Assembly (NCBI GenBank): GCA_947455605.1
Contig: CANGOX010000002.1
Span: 1-64,000, forward strand
Reading direction: 5' to 3'
DNA: 64,000 nt
DNA from: Chitinophagaceae bacterium
GTDB lineage: Bacteria; Bacteroidota; Bacteroidia; Chitinophagales; Chitinophagaceae
Position 1 is the first letter of the stretch; every line of letters starts with the position of its first letter. Made by a program: the position numbers and the translations under genes. The notes beneath the pieces are model-generated. The model searched no databases. It was not told where the DNA came from and saw nothing but the letters and a program-made list of their open reading frames with translations. Of the stretch, positions 25,764 to 34,213 are shown in pieces.

Positions 25764-25849
25764 AATTCTATCGGTTGGAATGGAAAATTTATGTTTTTGG
25801 TTCTTTTTTGATTGATTTTTCTATTTGAAGGCTTTATAAATGTTACAAC

Positions 25850-26010
25850 CCGATCTTCGGGAACCCGGGTCGCTCAGGCTCCCGGCTTAGCCGGGAGCCT
25901 CGTACCTTTTACCGGGCTGCTTTGGCCTCTGATAAGATATGCTTCGCAGTATCTTATCTATCATCGCTTCGCTTGATACCGAACCCAAAGAGGCCCGTCC
26001 ACAGGTACTG
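25850..26010. other. GC-rich structured intergenic element
   Basis: In a 424-base gap without a gene, this part is unusually GC-rich and highly foldable. One hairpin has 11-base perfect arms (25876-25886 and 25890-25900, AGGCTCCCGGC). Next comes a three-way arrangement: an outer stem GGCCTCT/AGAGGCC (25924-25930 with 25989-25995) enclosing GATAAGATA/TATCTTATC (25931-25939, 25950-25958) and TATCA/TGATA (25959-25963, 25974-25978). Both inner loops contain GCTTCGC. It may be a small mobile palindromic element or a structured RNA; I recognise no known family. The rest of the gap is AT-rich and featureless. Confidence 0.55.
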
Positions 26011-26148
26011 ATTAGGGGTCGAATAGCGGTTTTGCAGTATTTCAAAAAGTAAATAGAGAAACTGCTATTAATCAACAATCAAGCATTGAAACATTCTTAA
26101 CGAAACAAACACAAATAAATTCTTACTTTAACACCGAAACAAATCCAA

Positions 26149-26580
26149 ATGAAAAAGATACTCATCATAGTCTGCTTATCAGTAAGCATATTCGCTTGTA
26201 AAAACGAAAAGAAAGACAAAAAATTCGATAGCGAGAATTACGAAAAGGTAAAAGAAACCCTGGCTGATAAAGAGAAGAACAATCCTGTCCGGTTTTTAAC
26301 CGTAAGCAATAAAGACCATAAAAATATCATCGGCCAAACCGTAGTGAAAGGAACGATCACCAACAGTGCCACCGTATGTACGTATAAAGACGTGGAACTC
26401 CGTTTATCCTTTTACAGTAAAACTGCCACTAAACTGGATGAAGTAGTAGAAACCATTTACGAAACGGTTGCCCCGGGCAAAACAGTGAAATTCAAGACCA
26501 AATATTTTGCACCAAAGGGTACAGATAGTGTGGCGATAAAAGTGATGAAAGCTGCCGGCGATGCACCGGGTACTAAATAA
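26149..26580 (+). CDS. Small lipoprotein with an FxLYD-like beta domain
   Basis: A 143-residue protein whose signal ends in SIFAC (C17), so it is lipidated. The mature part begins with a Lys-rich stretch (KNEKKDKKFD) and continues with an Ig-like beta sandwich: KGTITNSATVCTYKDVELRLSFYSKTATKLDEVVETIYETVAPGKTVKFKTKY, the pattern of FxLYD or DUF3426-like domains. The function is unknown. The adjacent adenine deaminase gene converges on it, with the two stop codons directly abutting. Confidence 0.8.
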   Translation: MKKILIIVCLSVSIFACKNEKKDKKFDSENYEKVKETLADKEKNNPVRFLTVSNKDHKNIIGQTVVKGTITNSATVCTYKDVELRLSFYSKTATKLDEVVETIYETVAPGKTVKFKTKYFAPKGTDSVAIKVMKAAGDAPGTK

Positions 26581-28227
26581 TTAAACAAAGGAAAATGTAC
26601 CTCCATCAAATAACCCTTTATCGCTCAATTTCAAATGCGGTATAACCAATAGCGCCATAAAACTCAAGGTCATAAATGGTGCTCCCAATGAAGAACCTAA
26701 ACCTTTTGCCATGGCATCTATCTCAGTATAGGCATCAGCTACTTTGTAACCATCATCCGCACTCATTAATCCTGCAACAGGCAGTCCCAATACTTTTGCA
26801 TCAGTGGCACTTACACAACTTACCCCACCTCTTTCTTTAATAACCAGATTGATGGCTTTGGCCAGGCTTTCATCATCGGCGCCAACGGCAACAATATTAT
26901 GACTGTCGTGAGCCACAGAAGAAGCAATAGCCCCCTGTTTGAATCCGAAATTTTTAATAAAACATTTGGCGATGGGTGCGGTGTGATAGCGGTTGATCAC
27001 CACCATCTTTAAAATGTCATTGTCAACATCACTTATCCATTCGCCATTATTTTCTTTACCGGTTAATTCTAAACGGTTGGTGATGAGTTGCCCGTCTAAT
27101 GCTTCTATTACGGGGATCTTTCCATCCGTGGAAGGATAATTTTCTTTTTTGATGGCTAATGCCGCAGCCGAAATTTCCTCACAATCAAATTGGTTGATAG
27201 GTGTGGTTGCTACAGATTGGATAAATGATTTGCCATCTTCCGCCACAAGTTCTCCATCAATATAGGTTTGATGAATGATAAAATTCGTCAAATCATTCGC
27301 CACAATAAAATCCGCAGGATCTCCTTTGCGGAGCATGCCGATACTCAGGTCGTAATGCAAAACAGGATTCACACAGGCGGCCCTCACCACATTAAAAATA
27401 TCATGCCCTTTGGCAATGGCCCTTGCGCATAATTGATTGAGATGCCCTGCCACTAAACTATCGGGATGTTTATCATCACTGCAGAACATGATCATCCTTG
27501 GATGGTCTTCCAGCAGTTCGATCAGTGCTTCAAAATTCTTGGCCGCACTTCCTTCGCGGATCAGAATTTTCATGCCGTGCTGCAATTTATCAACGGCTTC
27601 TTCAGCGGTAAAACATTCATGATCGGTGGAAATTCCGGCTTCAATATATTCTTTGGCTTTTTCACCACGTAAACCCGGCGCATGACCATCGATCGGTTTA
27701 CCCAGTGCATGTGCGGCCCTGATCTTTTGCATCACTTCCGGGTCCTTGAATAAAACACCGGGGAAGTTCATCATCTCACTCAGGTATTTGATCTCATCTT
27801 TCTCTAATAATTTCTTTACATCCTCGCTGTTCAAAGCTGCACCCGCTGTTTCAAAAATGGTGGCAGGAACACAACTGGGAGCACCAAAATTGAACTTGAA
27901 TGGAACCTGTTTGCCATTTGCGATCATAAATTCCACACCTTCCATTCCACAAACATTCGCTATCTCATGCGGATCACTTACCGTGCCTACCGAACCATGT
28001 ACAACCGCCAATCTTGCAAATTCACTGGGTATGAGCATGCTGCTTTCTATGTGAACATGACTATCTACAAAGCCGGGCATTATAAATTTACCGACTGGAT
28101 TTGGCCCGTCACCGATTTTCGTGATCGAGCCGATCACACCATTTTCAATACGGATCTCTGCCTGATAAATGGCTTTCTTCCAAACGTCTACGAGGTTTCC
28201 GCTTATAGTAAATGAACCTTTCTGCAT
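26581..28227 (-). CDS. ade: Adenine deaminase
   Basis: A 548-residue amidohydrolase of the Ade family, which converts adenine to hypoxanthine and ammonia. The metal motif is [16 protein letters not shown], with [10 protein letters not shown] downstream and the aspartate in [14 protein letters not shown]. The C-terminal adenine-deaminase domain follows ([25 protein letters not shown] and [16 protein letters not shown]). The length is normal. The end abuts the stop codon of a convergent lipoprotein gene with no spacer, so the two transcripts probably overlap. Confidence 0.95.
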   Translation of the reverse strand: MQKGSFTISGNLVDVWKKAIYQAEIRIENGVIGSITKIGDGPNPVGKFIMPGFVDSHVHIESSMLIPSEFARLAVVHGSVGTVSDPHEIANVCGMEGVEFMIANGKQVPFKFNFGAPSCVPATIFETAGAALNSEDVKKLLEKDEIKYLSEMMNFPGVLFKDPEVMQKIRAAHALGKPIDGHAPGLRGEKAKEYIEAGISTDHECFTAEEAVDKLQHGMKILIREGSAAKNFEALIELLEDHPRMIMFCSDDKHPDSLVAGHLNQLCARAIAKGHDIFNVVRAACVNPVLHYDLSIGMLRKGDPADFIVANDLTNFIIHQTYIDGELVAEDGKSFIQSVATTPINQFDCEEISAAALAIKKENYPSTDGKIPVIEALDGQLITNRLELTGKENNGEWISDVDNDILKMVVINRYHTAPIAKCFIKNFGFKQGAIASSVAHDSHNIVAVGADDESLAKAINLVIKERGGVSCVSATDAKVLGLPVAGLMSADDGYKVADAYTEIDAMAKGLGSSLGAPFMTLSFMALLVIPHLKLSDKGLFDGGTFSFV

Positions 28228-28270
28228 AGGGATCTGTTATCTTAAATGAAGTATAAAAAATGTTTCAGCT

Positions 28271-28301
28271 CTTGCGGCATCAGTTTAAGCCGTTAAATTT
28301 G
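28271..28301 (+). promoter_or_regulatory. Strong Bacteroidota-type promoter match
   Basis: CTTG (28271-28274), a 19-base spacer and TAAATTTG (28294-28301), an exact TAnnTTTG. It lies 25 bases upstream of the ATG of the 28327 gene. Confidence 0.7.
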
Positions 28302-28326
28302 ATAAATTCAAAACGAAAGTAAGTAT

Positions 28327-29190
28327 ATGAAAAAAATATTCGCAGGATTGTTTTTACTGCTCACATCCCTGAGTGCCCAATCGCAGACGGCAGAAGAGAT
28401 CCTGGCCAAATATGAAGCCGCTGTGGGTGGCCGCGAAAAACTGGAAGCCATTCGTTACCTGGAAGTGGCCGGTACCGTTAAACTGGCGGTAATGGGTAAC
28501 AATATTGAAATGCCTCTCACCCTTGTTCGTGAAAAAGGAAAACTGTTTCGCCGCCAGATAGGTGGTATCATGGGTATGGGTGATAGTTTTACCATGCTTA
28601 CCGATACATCAGGCTGTACTTTCATTCCTGCCCCACGTAATTTTGGCGGTGGCGGCGGATTTGACAGAGGCGGTGGAGGAGGTGGTGGTTTTGGTGGTGG
28701 ACCGCAAACCAGCGGTGAACCTACCATTTCACGGATGAAACCCGAAGATATTACTGCACAGCAATACGAACTGGATTGTGCCGGCGCTTTTGGAGAGCTG
28801 GTGAATTTTGCAGCCAAAGGACATACCGCACAATTGGTAGGTACTGAAAAAGTAAGTAAAGTACCTTGTTATAAGATCAAAATGACCTTAAAAACAGGAC
28901 AGGTAGTAACCTATTTCATTGATCAACAAACTTCTCTGGTAAAACAGGTAGAAGCCACAGGCGAAATGGCACTCAACCTCACCGGCTTCGGCCCGATGAT
29001 GAAAGCCTATGGCAGCCGTATCGGCAAAGACCAGAAAGCTACCCTGCAGATCAAGGAATACAAAGAATTCAAAGGAGTTCAGTATCCCGTAAAAAGTATT
29101 CTGGCATTCGGACCTGTAGAATCAGAAGTTGACAATTATAATGTTACCATTAATGAAGGTTTGGATGAGAAATGGTATCATGTAAAATAA
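28327..29190 (+). CDS. Exported LolA/LolB-like lipoprotein-carrier-fold protein with glycine-rich insert
   Basis: A 287-residue protein with a signal peptide (1-20, SAQSQ). The helix AEEILAKYEAAVGGREKLEAIRYLEVAGTV and the beta segments that follow, including TYFIDQQTSLVKQVEATGEM, match outer membrane lipoprotein-sorting-like proteins common in Bacteroidota. Residues about 100-124 form an insertion almost entirely of glycine (two runs, GGGGGFDRGGG and GGGGFGGG), which should be a flexible linker. It has its own promoter and a following hairpin. The function is unknown; a link to the large propeller gene downstream is possible because both carry similar glycine runs. Confidence 0.7.
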   Translation: MKKIFAGLFLLLTSLSAQSQTAEEILAKYEAAVGGREKLEAIRYLEVAGTVKLAVMGNNIEMPLTLVREKGKLFRRQIGGIMGMGDSFTMLTDTSGCTFIPAPRNFGGGGGFDRGGGGGGGFGGGPQTSGEPTISRMKPEDITAQQYELDCAGAFGELVNFAAKGHTAQLVGTEKVSKVPCYKIKMTLKTGQVVTYFIDQQTSLVKQVEATGEMALNLTGFGPMMKAYGSRIGKDQKATLQIKEYKEFKGVQYPVKSILAFGPVESEVDNYNVTINEGLDEKWYHVK

Positions 29191-29216
29191 TCGGCATATC
29201 ATTCTGATAGCCTACG

Positions 29217-29262
29217 AATTGCCTTTATGTATTGTGTCTTTTCGCAATACATAAAGGCAATT
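29217..29262 (+). terminator. 18-base perfect hairpin after the 28327 gene
   Basis: Arms 29217-29234 and 29245-29262 (AATTGCCTTTATGTATTG) are perfect complements around a 10-base loop. The T-rich tail is imperfect. Confidence 0.65.
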
Positions 29263-29307
29263 TCATTTCCAGGCTGCAGCTCCTGTTAATCTGATTTTTT
29301 TTTGTCT

Positions 29308-29337
29308 GAATTGGACAGTAACTTACCTGTCCAATTC
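29308..29337. promoter_or_regulatory. Operator-like inverted repeat before the propeller gene
   Basis: GAATTGGACAG and its exact complement CTGTCCAATTC, separated by eight bases, end seven bases before the ATG at 29345. It could be a repressor site or a leader hairpin that blocks translation. Confidence 0.5.
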
Positions 29338-29344
29338 TATACAC

Positions 29345-32300
29345 ATGAGAAAACTAGCCTACCTGCTGGCTGCCGCCTGTTTATCGCTGCCGGCACTTGC
29401 CCAGAAAAAAGAAAAAACAAAACCTGCCGCACCTGCTGAAGTAAAAGCAGACAACAGCGATTCCATTTTTAATGCAAAAGTTCGATATCGTTTGGTTGGC
29501 CCATTCCGCGGAGGCAGAAGTGCTGCGGTAACAGGCGCGTATAAAAGTAAAACCACTTTCTATTTTGGAGGAACGGGTGGAGGCGTATTTAAAACCACCG
29601 ATGGTGGCAGTAACTGGAAAAATATCACAGATAAATATTTTGGCGGAACCATCGGTGCCGTAGCTGTTGCGCCGAGCGATGAAACGGTTCTCTATGTTGG
29701 TGAAGGAGAGAATAGTATGCGGGGCAATGTGGCTGAAGGACTCGGCGGGATCTGGCGCAGCGATGATGCCGGCAAAAGCTGGAAGAATCTCGGTTTGAAA
29801 GAAGGCCGACATATCATCCGCATCATCATTCACCCAAAAGATCCAAATACAGTTTGGGTAGCGGTGATGGGACATTTATTCGGACCTAATGAAGAACGTG
29901 GCGTTTATAAAACTACCGACGGAGGTAAGACCTGGAAGAAAACATTATATGTGAATAACCAGACAGGCTGTTCAGACCTGGTTATGGAACCGGGCAACCC
30001 TTCTGTTATGTATGCCGGTATGTGGCATGTTCTCCGCACACCTTACAGCATGGAAAGCGGTGGTGAGGGAAGTGGATTATATAAAAGTGTGGATGGTGGA
30101 GAAACATGGACTAGCCTGGCTTCTAAAAAAGGCTTACCCAAAGGAACCTGGGGAATTGTAGGAGTGGCAGTTGCGCCTTCTAATACTGATAAAATTTATA
30201 CCATTATTGAAAATGCGGCAGGCGGTTTATTTATGAGTGCCGATGGTGGAGAAACCTGGACTTTACAAAGCGGTGATAACAATATCCGTCAGCGTGCCTG
30301 GTACTACAGTAAAGTATTTGTAGATCCTAAGAACGAGAATTTAGTTTACTGCCCTAATGTTGAATTTATGCGCAGCCGCGATGGGGGCAAAACCTTTCAA
30401 AGCGTGAATACACCACATGGCGATCACCATGATCTTTGGATAGATCCCGAAGATGGAAACCGTATGATCGTGGCAGATGATGGTGGTGCACAGATCAGTT
30501 TTGATGCAGCTAATAACTGGAGTAGTTTAAGTAACCAGCCCACTGCACAGATCTATCGGGTAACAACCGATAATTCTTTTCCGTACAGAATATTGGGGGC
30601 ACAACAGGATAATACAACGGTTCGTATCAAGAGCCGTACCTCCGGAGCAGGTATTACAGAAAGAGATTGGGATATCACTGCGGGTTCCGAAAGTGGGTAT
30701 GTTGTGGCCGATCCATTAAATCCGGATGTGGTATATGGCGGAAACTATGGTGGTTATCTCTCAAGACTCGATCACAAAACAGGAGAGAACCGCGCCATCA
30801 ATGTTTGGCCCGATAATCCGATGGGTGCAGGTGCCGATGTTTTGAAATACCGTTTCCAATGGAACTTCCCTTTCTTCTTCTCGCCCCATAACCCTAAACG
30901 TTTGTATGCCGGCGGTAATCATTTATTTGTTACTGAAAATGAAGGGCAAAGCTGGGAAACCATCAGCCCCGATCTTACCACCAATGATAAATCAAGACAG
31001 GTATCCAGTGGAGGTCCGATTACCAAAGACAATACATCGGTTGAATATTATTGTACCATTTTCACAGCAACGGAATCAACACTGGAAAAAGATCTGTTAT
31101 GGACTGGCAGTGATGATGGTTTGATCAACGTAAGTAAAGATGGTGGCAAGACCTGGGAAAATGTAACCCCGCCAGAAGCCGGTAAATGGATGATGTGGAA
31201 TGCTATTGAAACAGATCCATTCAAAAAAGGAACCGCTTATTTTGCGGGAACAAAATATAAGCTGGATGATTTTGCACCCTATCTGTTCAAAACAGAAGAT
31301 TATGGAAAAACCTGGAAGCGTATCACCAATGGGATCGACAATATGCATTTTACCCGTGTGATCCGTGCCGATCATAAACGGCCGGGTTTGTTGTATGCCG
31401 GTACAGAATATGGGATGTATATCAGCTATGATGATGGCGCCAACTGGAAAAAATTCCAATTGAATTTGCCGATAGTTCCTATTACCGATCTGACCATTAA
31501 AGAAAATGATCTGATTGTTGCCACACAGGGACGTGCTTTTTGGGTGATCGATGATCTGAGTGTGATACAACAGAAAGATGTTAGTAATCTCGACAAAAAA
31601 CTCTTTGTATTCTCTGTGAATGATGCTTATAGAACAGAAGGTGGTGGCGGCCGTGGTGGTGGCCGTCGTGGCGGTGGCGGTGCCCTGCAGAATGTGGGTG
31701 AGAACCCGGCCAATGGTGCTGTGTTCAATTACTTTCTGAAAGGAGCGGGTGATTCTGCAAAAGTTTCTATTACTGTGTTTGATAAACAGAATAAGCCAAT
31801 CAAAACCTTTAGTAAGAATGCCAAAGAACCTGCCGATAAAATTGATTTCAATGATGGTATGAATCAGTTCGTATGGGATATGAATTATCCACCTGCAGAA
31901 AGAGTAGAAGGATTGATCTTATGGACAGGTGGAGCCGGTTCTCCCAAAGCGGCACCCGGTAAATACAGTGCGCGTTTCCGTTATGGAAAAGATTCAGTAG
32001 ATGTTCCCTTTGTGATCAAAGCTGATCCAAATTATAAGATGACAGAAGCAGATTATGATGCACAGGTAAGTTTCCTGTTACAGGTACGCGATAAATTCAA
32101 TGAGGTACAACGGGCTATCAAAAATATCCGTATGTTAAGAACGCAGATCAATGATTTTACTGCCAGGATGGATACTGAAGGCACAAAGGAGATCAAGAAA
32201 ATGGCCGACAGTGTAAACAAACAAATGACCGCTGTGGAAGAAGCACTATATCAGACTAAATCAAAAAGTGGACAGGATGTATTGAATTTTCCGATCCGTT

Positions 32301-32506
32301 TAAATGATAAACTTTCCGGCTTATATGGTGTTGCTGCCAGTGGCCAGAATCCGCCCAGCAAACAATCGAGAGAAGTATTTGCTGATCTTGGTGGACAAGC
32401 TGATGTACAACTTGCCAAACTCAAAAAGATCATGGATGCAGATCTGAAAGCATTGAATAAGATGATCAACGATAAACAGCTGCCGTTGATCAGTGTAAAG
32501 AACTAA
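29345..32506 (+). CDS. Exported sortilin/VPS10-like beta-propeller protein
   Basis: A 1053-residue protein with a signal peptide (cleaved after ALAQ, about residue 19). The first 700 residues hold at least nine Asp-box (BNR) motifs of the form S/T-x-D-x-G-x-x-W, for example TTDGGSNW, SDDAGKSW, TTDGGKTW, SVDGGETW, SADGGETW, SKDGGKTW and SYDDGANW. These give a large propeller like the VPS10/sortilin or xyloglucanase folds. Residues about 765-780 form a Gly/Arg-rich spacer. The end is a beta domain (FVWDMNYPPAERVEG) and a helical tail (residues 900-1053). No glycosidase residues can be assigned. An operator-like inverted repeat sits just upstream. Confidence 0.85.
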   Translation: MRKLAYLLAAACLSLPALAQKKEKTKPAAPAEVKADNSDSIFNAKVRYRLVGPFRGGRSAAVTGAYKSKTTFYFGGTGGGVFKTTDGGSNWKNITDKYFGGTIGAVAVAPSDETVLYVGEGENSMRGNVAEGLGGIWRSDDAGKSWKNLGLKEGRHIIRIIIHPKDPNTVWVAVMGHLFGPNEERGVYKTTDGGKTWKKTLYVNNQTGCSDLVMEPGNPSVMYAGMWHVLRTPYSMESGGEGSGLYKSVDGGETWTSLASKKGLPKGTWGIVGVAVAPSNTDKIYTIIENAAGGLFMSADGGETWTLQSGDNNIRQRAWYYSKVFVDPKNENLVYCPNVEFMRSRDGGKTFQSVNTPHGDHHDLWIDPEDGNRMIVADDGGAQISFDAANNWSSLSNQPTAQIYRVTTDNSFPYRILGAQQDNTTVRIKSRTSGAGITERDWDITAGSESGYVVADPLNPDVVYGGNYGGYLSRLDHKTGENRAINVWPDNPMGAGADVLKYRFQWNFPFFFSPHNPKRLYAGGNHLFVTENEGQSWETISPDLTTNDKSRQVSSGGPITKDNTSVEYYCTIFTATESTLEKDLLWTGSDDGLINVSKDGGKTWENVTPPEAGKWMMWNAIETDPFKKGTAYFAGTKYKLDDFAPYLFKTEDYGKTWKRITNGIDNMHFTRVIRADHKRPGLLYAGTEYGMYISYDDGANWKKFQLNLPIVPITDLTIKENDLIVATQGRAFWVIDDLSVIQQKDVSNLDKKLFVFSVNDAYRTEGGGGRGGGRRGGGGALQNVGENPANGAVFNYFLKGAGDSAKVSITVFDKQNKPIKTFSKNAKEPADKIDFNDGMNQFVWDMNYPPAERVEGLILWTGGAGSPKAAPGKYSARFRYGKDSVDVPFVIKADPNYKMTEADYDAQVSFLLQVRDKFNEVQRAIKNIRMLRTQINDFTARMDTEGTKEIKKMADSVNKQMTAVEEALYQTKSKSGQDVLNFPIRLNDKLSGLYGVAASGQNPPSKQSREVFADLGGQADVQLAKLKKIMDADLKALNKMINDKQLPLISVKN

Positions 32507-32649
32507 GGATTATCGGATTAGCGGATTGCGGATTGGCGGATTTAATTCCCGCTGATTCGCGATCCGTTTTTATTTTGATAAACCCGAAAATCCCATGCTT
32601 TTTTAATTCGCTAATTCGCTAATTCGCAATCCGCTAATCCGTTAATCCT
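32507..32649. repeat. Intergenic iterated repeat, ATCCG family
   Basis: Two blocks of the ATCCG word in opposite orientation: GGATTAGCGGATTGCGG near 32515 and TTCGCAATCCGCTAATCCG near 32622. They surround a central AT-rich part. The repeat begins at the stop of the propeller gene and includes the trmD stop (TAA within GGATTAACGG). The genes converge on it, suiting a shared terminator. Confidence 0.8.
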
Positions 32650-33322
32650 CCTCAAACATATCCGGACGGCGCTCTTTCGTTCTTTGTATCGATTGCTCAT
32701 GCCGCCATTCTTCTACTTTTTTTGGGTCGCCCTGTAATAAAACATCAGGTACTTTATCACCTCTAAAATCTGCCGGTCTTGTATAAACCGGAGGTGCTAA
32801 CAAATTATCCTGGAAAGAATCGAATAAGGCAGAGGTTTCATCATTCAATACACCGGGTAATAATCTTCCTATCGCATCTACCACAACGGCTGCCGCAAGT
32901 TCTCCTCCGCTTAATACATAATCACCAATGGAAATTTCTTTGGTCACATATTTCTGACGGATACGGTCATCAATACCCTTATAATGCCCGCAGATGATCA
33001 GTATATTTTCTTTGAGTGATAATTGATTAGCAGCTTTCTGGTTAAAGAGCTCTCCATCGGGTGTCATGAAAATGATCTCGTCGTATTTTTTATCCTTCTG
33101 CAATTCATCAATGGCATTGGCCAGTGGTTCGGGCATCATTACCATACCTGCGCCACCACCAAATTGGTAGTCATCAACCTGCATATGTTTGTTGATGGCC
33201 CATTTACGTAGATTATGGGTATGCATAGAAAGCAACCCCTTATCCTTTGCTCGTTTCATGATGCTATGGTTGAATGGGCTATCCAATAATTCAGGAACAA
33301 CGGTAATGATGTCTATGTTCAT
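32642..33322 (-). CDS. trmD: tRNA (guanine-N1)-methyltransferase TrmD
   Basis: The start is ATG 33322 ([13 protein letters not shown]), giving 226 residues. SPOUT trefoil-knot motifs are visible: [47 protein letters not shown], and the knot [28 protein letters not shown]. It methylates G37 next to the anticodon of several tRNAs. In many bacteria trmD lies in a cluster with ffh, rpsP and rimM; those are about 9-12 kb away here and on the opposite strand. Its last codons overlap an intergenic repeat. Confidence 0.95.
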   Translation of the reverse strand: MNIDIITVVPELLDSPFNHSIMKRAKDKGLLSMHTHNLRKWAINKHMQVDDYQFGGGAGMVMMPEPLANAIDELQKDKKYDEIIFMTPDGELFNQKAANQLSLKENILIICGHYKGIDDRIRQKYVTKEISIGDYVLSGGELAAAVVVDAIGRLLPGVLNDETSALFDSFQDNLLAPPVYTRPADFRGDKVPDVLLQGDPKKVEEWRHEQSIQRTKERRPDMFEED

Positions 33323-33356
33323 ACTGCAAACATACAGAATACCTGAACAGGCAAGT

Positions 33357-33743
33357 TTAGTCGAATGTAAAACTGGAAGTTTGCTTCTTGCGGTAGATAG
33401 AAGGTTTGCCATTGAGTGTGGCCGGCGTCCAGCGGGGGCTTTCTCTTAGTACCCGGTAAATCTCATTTCGTACTGCCTGGCTCGCCTGTCCCTGTATATT
33501 GATCAAACCAATGCTGCCATCCGGCATAATACTGAAGGTGTAGAGCAGGCTCTGTGTTTTTCCAAACCGATCAAAGTCTTTCTTGGTCATCTGGCTGGCC
33601 ATAAATTCCTTATGAAATGCTGTATCCAGATAATGCCCCCACGCTGTATCACCTCCGGGGAAAATGGCAGGCGTATTATTCTCCTGAGCGCAAAGCAGGG
33701 TTACCCAAATAACAGGAAGCAGGAAAAGGAGTATTTTTTTCAT
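33357..33743 (-). CDS. Exported TonB C-terminal-domain-like protein
   Basis: Start at ATG 33743 ([10 protein letters not shown]), 128 residues, with a signal peptide ending LCAQ. The mature part has [33 protein letters not shown] and [15 protein letters not shown], the hallmark of the TonB C-terminal fold (a W-x-PA-x-x-NGKP box). It lacks the membrane anchor and proline-rich spacer of a true energy-transducing TonB, so it probably acts as a free periplasmic domain. It lies between an S4 RNA-binding gene and trmD on the same strand, with short gaps (11 and 34 bases). Confidence 0.78.
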   Translation of the reverse strand: MKKILLFLLPVIWVTLLCAQENNTPAIFPGGDTAWGHYLDTAFHKEFMASQMTKKDFDRFGKTQSLLYTFSIMPDGSIGLINIQGQASQAVRNEIYRVLRESPRWTPATLNGKPSIYRKKQTSSFTFD

Positions 33744-33753
33744 CAAAAGAAAA

Positions 33754-34143
33754 TTATTGTTCCATAAAACCACCCAGATCGCGGCGTTCCCTTTTGGTAG
33801 GGCGGCCGATCTTGCTCATACGTTTACCTGTCTGGAAACTGGCGGCATCAAATTTTATACTGTCTAATTCTTCCGGCGGCGTTATGTCTTCATAAAACAG
33901 GATGGCTTCAGAATATTGAACGCGTTTGTGCAAGAGTCCGGTTACTTTCACCACCCATTTGCGTGCCTCGGTCTTTGCCTCATATTCATCACCAATAGCC
34001 ACTACACGGGAAGCTTTTACATTAACCCCCTTGCATTTCACCTTCCCTTTATCGCATGCATCTCCTGCCTGGCTCCTCGTTTTATATAAACGGATAGCCC
34101 AGAGATATTTATCAATGCGGAGTTTTTCTTTTTCTTCTGCCAT
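33754..34143 (-). CDS. S4-domain RNA-binding protein, Hsp15 (HslR) family
   Basis: Start at ATG 34143 (MAEEKEKLRIDKYLWAIR), 129 residues. The S4 RNA-binding motif occupies residues about 7-60 (LRIDKYLWAIRLYKTRSQAGDACDKGKVKCKG), with the basic tail SKIGRPTKRERRDLGGF typical of the Hsp15 family. In Escherichia coli Hsp15 binds the 50S subunit carrying a stalled nascent chain. It is the likely first gene of the operon S4 protein, TonB-like protein, trmD. Confidence 0.88.
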   Translation of the reverse strand: MAEEKEKLRIDKYLWAIRLYKTRSQAGDACDKGKVKCKGVNVKASRVVAIGDEYEAKTEARKWVVKVTGLLHKRVQYSEAILFYEDITPPEELDSIKFDAASFQTGKRMSKIGRPTKRERRDLGGFMEQ

Positions 34144-34155
34144 GGTAATAAACAG

Positions 34156-34208
34156 CACCACTGATGAACACAGATTTTCTTAGAAAAAATATGTGTTCAC
34201 CTGTGGTG
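34156..34208. repeat. Imperfect inverted repeat, CACCACAGATGAACACA family
   Basis: Arms 34156-34172 and 34192-34208 pair at 15 of 17 positions around an AT-rich loop. It lies between the M20 peptidase stop and the S4 gene start on the same strand. Confidence 0.7.
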
Positions 34209-34213
34209 AAAAA

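Noticed and set aside
25887-26078. 63-codon frame on the minus strand across the structured element
   Set aside because: It reads through perfect hairpin arms and a GC-rich stem. The folding potential explains the sequence better than coding.
28455-28817. Proline-rich frame opposite the Gly-rich gene
   Set aside because: The proline run is the complement of the glycine codons; it has no gene context.
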